Origin: an uncultured Planctomycetota bacterium
GTDB lineage: Bacteria > Planctomycetota > Phycisphaerae > SM23-33
DNA: 64,000 bases
Reading direction: 5' to 3'
Assembly (NCBI GenBank): GCA_903892515.1
Contig: CAITIS010000031.1
Coordinates: forward strand, 17,570 to 81,569
The position numbers and the translations under genes were made by a program. How positions within the stretch are numbered: the stretch's first letter is position 1; each line of letters starts with the position of its first letter. The notes below the pieces were generated by a model that worked only from the letters and a program-made list of their open reading frames with translations, searched no databases and had not been told where the DNA came from. Of this stretch, positions 61,018 to 64,000 are shown one piece after another.

Positions 61018-61665
61018 TCAGGCCTGCCCGCCCTTCGGGACGAGACGCCTTAGGCGAGCCCAGGGCCGTCGAGCGGCCCATAATCCAAAGGCACCTAGAA
61101 GGATCAAGAATGTCGCAATATGCGGATCAGCGAAAGGCCGGAGCAGGACCGGGGTATGAAATGCCACTTGGAGCGTGGAGGTAGGCCGAATGGAGTCGTA
61201 TTCGAACTCGTAAGTGTCGCTGATCACAACATTGCCATCGAGGCCGTAGACGAATCTCTTGTGCCCGCCCACAGTGAATACCTCGATGTTGCCATCGGTT
61301 GTTAGGCGTGTCTTGAAGAACCCGCCTAGCGAGTCCACACGCCAGCCGCGGATGAATTTGTGGCTGGCATCGTAGATCTGTATCCGATCTGTAGGTTCGT
61401 GCGGCGCAATGAGATTACCGTTGGCATCGCTGAGGACGCCGCTGACACAGCCGACAGGCCATTCGCTTGACGATAGAAAGCCTAGTGCGCCCAAAGCCAT
61501 CAGCATAGTCGAGAAGAACGCGATGGTGCCGTAGGCGTACAGGGACATGGAAACGATACGCAGGATGAGAAGGCGGTCTCGTCGACATGCCTGTCGAACA
61601 AAGATAAACAGCGGAGGGATCAAGGCCGCCGCAAAGATTATCCACGTCATTATTACTGGGAACAT
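61018..61665 (-). CDS. Small membrane protein, C-terminus supplied by a repeat
   Basis: This 215-residue protein begins MFPVIMTWIIFAAALIPPLF (61665). Two N-terminal helices and one near the C-terminus (FLILLGAFGLWAARRPWARL) flank an outside beta domain with IYDASHKFIRGWRVDSLGGF, then RFVYGLDGNVVISDTYEFEY, which resemble single beta-propeller blades. The last residues VPKGGQA and the stop are encoded in a degenerate GGGCAGGCCTGCC palindrome (about 61018-61045). I do not know its function. It is convergent with the RAYT gene. Confidence 0.65.
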   Translation of the reverse strand: MFPVIMTWIIFAAALIPPLFIFVRQACRRDRLLILRIVSMSLYAYGTIAFFSTMLMALGALGFLSSSEWPVGCVSGVLSDANGNLIAPHEPTDRIQIYDASHKFIRGWRVDSLGGFFKTRLTTDGNIEVFTVGGHKRFVYGLDGNVVISDTYEFEYDSIRPTSTLQVAFHTPVLLRPFADPHIATFLILLGAFGLWAARRPWARLRRLVPKGGQA

Positions 61666-61716
61666 GGGCCTTGGATTATACAAGGCCCGGGACCATCTAT
61701 CAAAGATGCCATTGCC

Positions 61717-61811
61717 GGGTGCCATGCTTCCGCGCTGTTGCGGAAGCATGTCCGGCCGTGTATCGGTGGTAGAAACATGCTTCTGCAAGACAACGCAGAA
61801 GCATGGCACCC
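61717..61811. repeat. 95-bp GGGTGCCA element of CTTCCGC type
   Basis: It runs from GGGTGCCATGCTTCCGCGC to CGCAGAAGCATGGCACCC with two stems (CTTCCGC...GCGGAAG and CTTCTGC...GCAGAAG). Related units are at 1738-1770 and 58989. Confidence 0.85.
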
Positions 61812-61896
61812 GGTCGCAATCATCAATATACAAGCATAAAGCAGAAATGTCTTATCCCGTGCATCCCCTGCATCCCTGCTAACGTCGTTGGGCGGT

Positions 61897-61983
61897 TTAC
61901 GCTAACCCATGCGCCGCCAGCAGGGCGTGATCGCCCAGGATATCCGCCGTCGCGCCTTCGGCGGCGACTTGGCCGTCGTCCAG
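61897..61983 (-). pseudogene. Duplicated 3' end of cbiO
   Basis: The 121 bases at 61863-61983 match 62073-62193 at a constant offset of 210 with seven differences. The copied part encodes DDGQVAAEGATADILGDHAL and the end LAAHGLA, stop included. Five codons differ from the functional gene; three changes are silent and two conservative (Gln/Glu, Asn/Asp). The two copies are separated by 89 bases that contain a pair of REP-like palindromes. No upstream part of the gene is present here. Confidence 0.88.
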
Positions 61984-61987
61984 TCTC

Positions 61988-62058
61988 GTAGGGCGGGCAG
62001 GCTTGCCCGCGTGTTTCGTCGAAACATCACACAACGCGGGCAGGCCTGCCCGCCCTAC
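61988..62058. repeat. Head-to-head REP-like pair between cbiO copies
   Basis: GTAG (61988-61991) heads GGCGGGCAGGCTTGCCCGC (61992-62010). After 25 bases the facing unit GCGGGCAGGCCTGCCCGCC (62036-62054) closes with CTAC (62055-62058). It is the palindrome that flanks the RAYT gene. Confidence 0.93.
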
Positions 62059-62106
62059 AAATGCAACTGCTTATCCCCTGCATCCCTGCTAACGTCGTTG
62101 GGCTGT

Positions 62107-62811
62107 TTACGCCAACCCATGCGCTGCCAGCAGGGCGTGGTTGCCCAGGATGTCCGCCGTCGCGCCTTGGGCGGCGACTTGGCCGTCGTCCAGCAGGACT
62201 ACGCGGTCGCACAGGGTCTTGACCAGGTCCATGTCGTGGGTGGCCAGCAGCATGCTCTCGGGGCGCTGGGCCAGCAGTTCGAGCAGGCGGCGGCGCGAGC
62301 GGAAGTCCAGCCCGGCCGTCGGCTCGTCCAGCAGCAGCAGCTTGACGTTCATCGACAGCACCGTCGCCAGCGAGGCGTTCCGCTTCTGGCCGGCTGAGAA
62401 GTGATGGGCGCAGCGCCCCTCCAAGCCTTCGAGCCCGACCGACGCAATTGCCCGCCGCGACCGCTCGACGGCCTCGGCGCTGGAAAAGCCCTGGTTCAGC
62501 GGTCCGAAAGCCACGTCCTCCAGCAGCGTGGGCATGAAGAGCTGGTCGTCGGGGTTTTCAAAGATCATGCCGCACTGGCTGCGGATTCCCCGGCCATCCC
62601 GGGTGGAGAGGTTCACGCCGTCCAGCGTGATGGTGCCGGCGTACTTCAGCCCGCCCATGATGGCCAGTTGCAGCGAGGTCTTGCCCGCGCCGTTGGGGCC
62701 GATGATGGCCAGCCGCGAGCCGGTCGGCAGGGCCAGGCTGACATCCTTGAGGGCCTTGACGCCTTGGGCGTAATTCACGCTGAGCTTTTCGATCTGGAGA
62801 ATATTGGGCAT
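62107..62811 (-). CDS. cbiO: ECF/cobalt-type ABC transporter ATPase CbiO
   Basis: This 234-residue ATPase powers an energy-coupling-factor importer. The P-loop is GPNGAGKTS, the Q-loop and following MIFENPDDQLFMPTLLEDVA is the ECF-specific signature, FSAGQKRNASLATVLS is the ABC signature (SAGQ in place of SGGQ) and LLLLDEPTAGLD Walker B. The start ATG at 62811 overlaps the cbiQ stop (TAATG). Cobalt or nickel is usual for CbiQO, but no CbiM/CbiN substrate component is in the window, so the substrate is open. Confidence 0.92.
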   Translation of the reverse strand: MPNILQIEKLSVNYAQGVKALKDVSLALPTGSRLAIIGPNGAGKTSLQLAIMGGLKYAGTITLDGVNLSTRDGRGIRSQCGMIFENPDDQLFMPTLLEDVAFGPLNQGFSSAEAVERSRRAIASVGLEGLEGRCAHHFSAGQKRNASLATVLSMNVKLLLLDEPTAGLDFRSRRRLLELLAQRPESMLLATHDMDLVKTLCDRVVLLDDGQVAAQGATADILGNHALLAAHGLA

Positions 62812-63584
62812 TACAGGATCCTGGGATAGACCGCCCGGCAAAAGACCAAGTACGTGGCCGTGGCGAGCATGAACCACACGTCGGCGGCGTGGAAGTGGGC
62901 CACGCGCAGGCTGCGGTCTTGGCCGTCGTAGCCGCGGGCGAGCATGGCAATGGAGACGCGGTCGGAGCGTTCAAGGGTGCGGACGAACAAGCTGCCGATG
63001 ATGCCGCCCACGGCCCGGAGGCGGCGAAGGGCCGGAGCGGCCGGCGAGCCGCGGAAGTCGCGCGCCCTGCGGATGCGCATGGCTTCGTCCACCAGCACGA
63101 AGAGGTAGCGATACAGGAACCCCAGTTGCATCACGAGCAGCTTGGGCATGTGAAACTTTCGCAGGGCGTCGAGCACCCGGCCAAAGGGGGTCGTGCTGAT
63201 GAGCGCCGTCAAGGCCAGCACGCCCAGCGTGAACTTGACGGCGATGTCCCACAGCGTCAGCCAGCCGCCGCCGACGGCGCCTTGCCAGTGGGCGAATTGC
63301 ACGTGATGGAGGCTGTGATCGTAAATCGGCGCCAGCAGGCAGGTGGCCAGGATGAAGGGGCTGAGGATCAGCACCCGCCGCAGGGCGAAGGAGAGCGGGA
63401 TGCCCGCCAGCAGCAGCATGGCCACGGGCAGCAGGGCCATGGGGGCCAGCACGGCCACGGCGTAGCGGTCGAAGCTGATGAGCACGGCGGAGTAGGCGAT
63501 GATGGCCAGCAGCTTGGACTGCGCGTCCAGCCGGTGGATCGGCGAAGAACCCTGCGCGAAGCGGTCTATGTAGCTGTGGTGCAT
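62811..63584 (-). CDS. cbiQ: ECF/cobalt-type transporter membrane protein CbiQ
   Basis: This 257-residue transmembrane coupling protein has an N-terminus, MHHSYIDRFAQGSSPIHRLD, typical of CbiQ. It has five or six helices and the two coupling motifs that touch the ATPases: RIRRARDFRG near residue 167 and MLARGYDG near 213. It is coupled to cbiO through a one-base overlap. Substrate-specific subunits are not seen upstream, which is repeat-rich. Confidence 0.92.
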   Translation of the reverse strand: MHHSYIDRFAQGSSPIHRLDAQSKLLAIIAYSAVLISFDRYAVAVLAPMALLPVAMLLLAGIPLSFALRRVLILSPFILATCLLAPIYDHSLHHVQFAHWQGAVGGGWLTLWDIAVKFTLGVLALTALISTTPFGRVLDALRKFHMPKLLVMQLGFLYRYLFVLVDEAMRIRRARDFRGSPAAPALRRLRAVGGIIGSLFVRTLERSDRVSIAMLARGYDGQDRSLRVAHFHAADVWFMLATATYLVFCRAVYPRIL

Positions 63585-63945
63585 GCCCAGCCCGTATTTA
63601 TAGCCGTGTGGCCACGTTGCGACGAAACAGTTTCTTTTTGTACGGATTCAGGCAGGTCGTAGGTCATAGGTCGTAGGTCGTAGGGAAAAGACCGGATGAG
63701 TCCTTAGCGGTCCGGGCGGGTATTGGTGGCCGACGCGCTGGACATCTGCCGATGCGAACGGCTCCCCGAAAGTTGGGCCTCACGAAAAGCACTGCTCTCG
63801 TCTGCTCTCCATGCCTCACCCTCACCCGGCCCTTCGGGCCACCCTCTCCCAGAGGGAGAGTACGTGTTTAGCGACCTGAGAAGGTTCTTCTAAATTACCC
63901 ATTTTAACGTGGCGCGCTCGCGCGTGGTCTGGTACAGGATGGCCA
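63585..63945. repeat. Gene-free stretch with heptamers and CTCTCCC hairpin
   Basis: TCRTAGG heptamers lie at 63655-63689. GGCCCTTCGGGCC (63829-63841) and CCCTCTCCCAGAGGGAGAG (63843-63861) form two hairpins, the second akin to 1846-1864. I looked for a cobalamin-type riboswitch before cbiQ and did not recognise one. Confidence 0.7.
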
Positions 63946-64000
63946 ATGGACTGTGATGCGGCCATTCTGGAGCGGTTGCGGCAAGAGAACGCTGAGTTGC
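63946..64000 (+). CDS. Possible start of a transposase (cut by window end)
   Basis: ATG at 63946 opens MDCDAAILERLRQENAEL, a short helical N-terminus with the LRQENAEL pattern seen at the start of IS66-type transposases and other coiled-coil proteins. Only 18 residues are visible, so the call is weak. Confidence 0.25.
   Translation, partial: MDCDAAILERLRQENAEL

Noticed and set aside
63585..63945. Cobalamin or metal riboswitch upstream of cbiQ
   Set aside because: I found only repeats and hairpins and no recognisable B12-box or similar conserved core. A covariance search would settle it.

Overview
The window looks like a chromosomal segment of a planctomycete, most likely class Phycisphaerae or a relative. 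The signs are high GC, a giant surface protein with a LEPR-XLL-type N-terminal signature (56988-58979), a PEP-CTERM-type HAF-repeat protein (26834-27919), Ser/Gln/Pro (SQPxSQP) linkers in secreted proteins, a BlaI/BlaR1-like pair whose sensor is enormously extended, and a Rho factor with an Ala/Glu-rich N-terminal extension. I see no rRNA, tRNA, CRISPR array or prophage. The assignment is inference from protein character; no database was searched.

Layout. 1-3784: partial pyrK, a HEAT/SEC-C protein and two secreted proteins. 3945-9520: blaI plus a 1,729-residue M56 peptidase with an operator-like promoter. 9838-14192: a divergent pair, a GH123-like glycosidase and a PQQ-type beta-propeller. 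14426-19901: ArnT-like glycosyltransferase, surE, D-lyxose isomerase, a BRO-N protein of foreign look, a membrane protein and a small acidic protein. 20418-25637: secreted protein, rho, coaE, family-4 glycosyltransferase. 26079-29855: phosphoesterase, HAF/PEP-CTERM protein, ettA. 30233-38876: GH51 arabinofuranosidase, Gfo/Idh oxidoreductase, TauE-type exporter, polytopic membrane protein, acetyl-xylan-esterase-like hydrolase, mnmA. 38951-44691: dedA, a 7TM-HD phosphodiesterase (PgpH-like), phoH, cdsA. 44883-53881: metal-binding secreted protein, cupin, large membrane/TPR protein, secreted protein coupled to trxB, ECF sigma/anti-sigma operon. 54002-56304: vapBC and a secreted protein with an apparently dead HtrA-like domain. 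56542-64000: transposase remnant, LEPR-XLL collagen-like protein, phosphodiesterase, a RAYT transposase, a membrane protein, cbiO-cbiQ, and perhaps the start of another transposase.

The most unusual feature is the space between genes. It is packed with several superfamilies of short inverted or tandem repeats: (i) palindromes preceded by GTAG, the signature of bacterial REP elements, with a REP-associated tyrosine transposase (60415-60975) in the same window; (ii) 43-168-bp elements bounded by GGGTGCCA and TGGCACCC with differing interiors; (iii) tandem heptamers (CCTAYGA, CCTAYGC, TTAGTGG) and octamers (TTCGTGAA). Copies have entered reading frames: three or four lie in frame in the M56 linker, one in the GH51 enzyme, and several proteins end inside a repeat that supplies the last residues and the stop codon. 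This is reminiscent of Rickettsia palindromic elements.

Functionally the window mixes housekeeping genes (rho, coaE, mnmA, cdsA, phoH, surE, trxB, ettA) with carbohydrate use (GH123-like, GH51, esterase, lyxose isomerase, oxidoreductase) and envelope or secreted proteins that I mostly cannot name.
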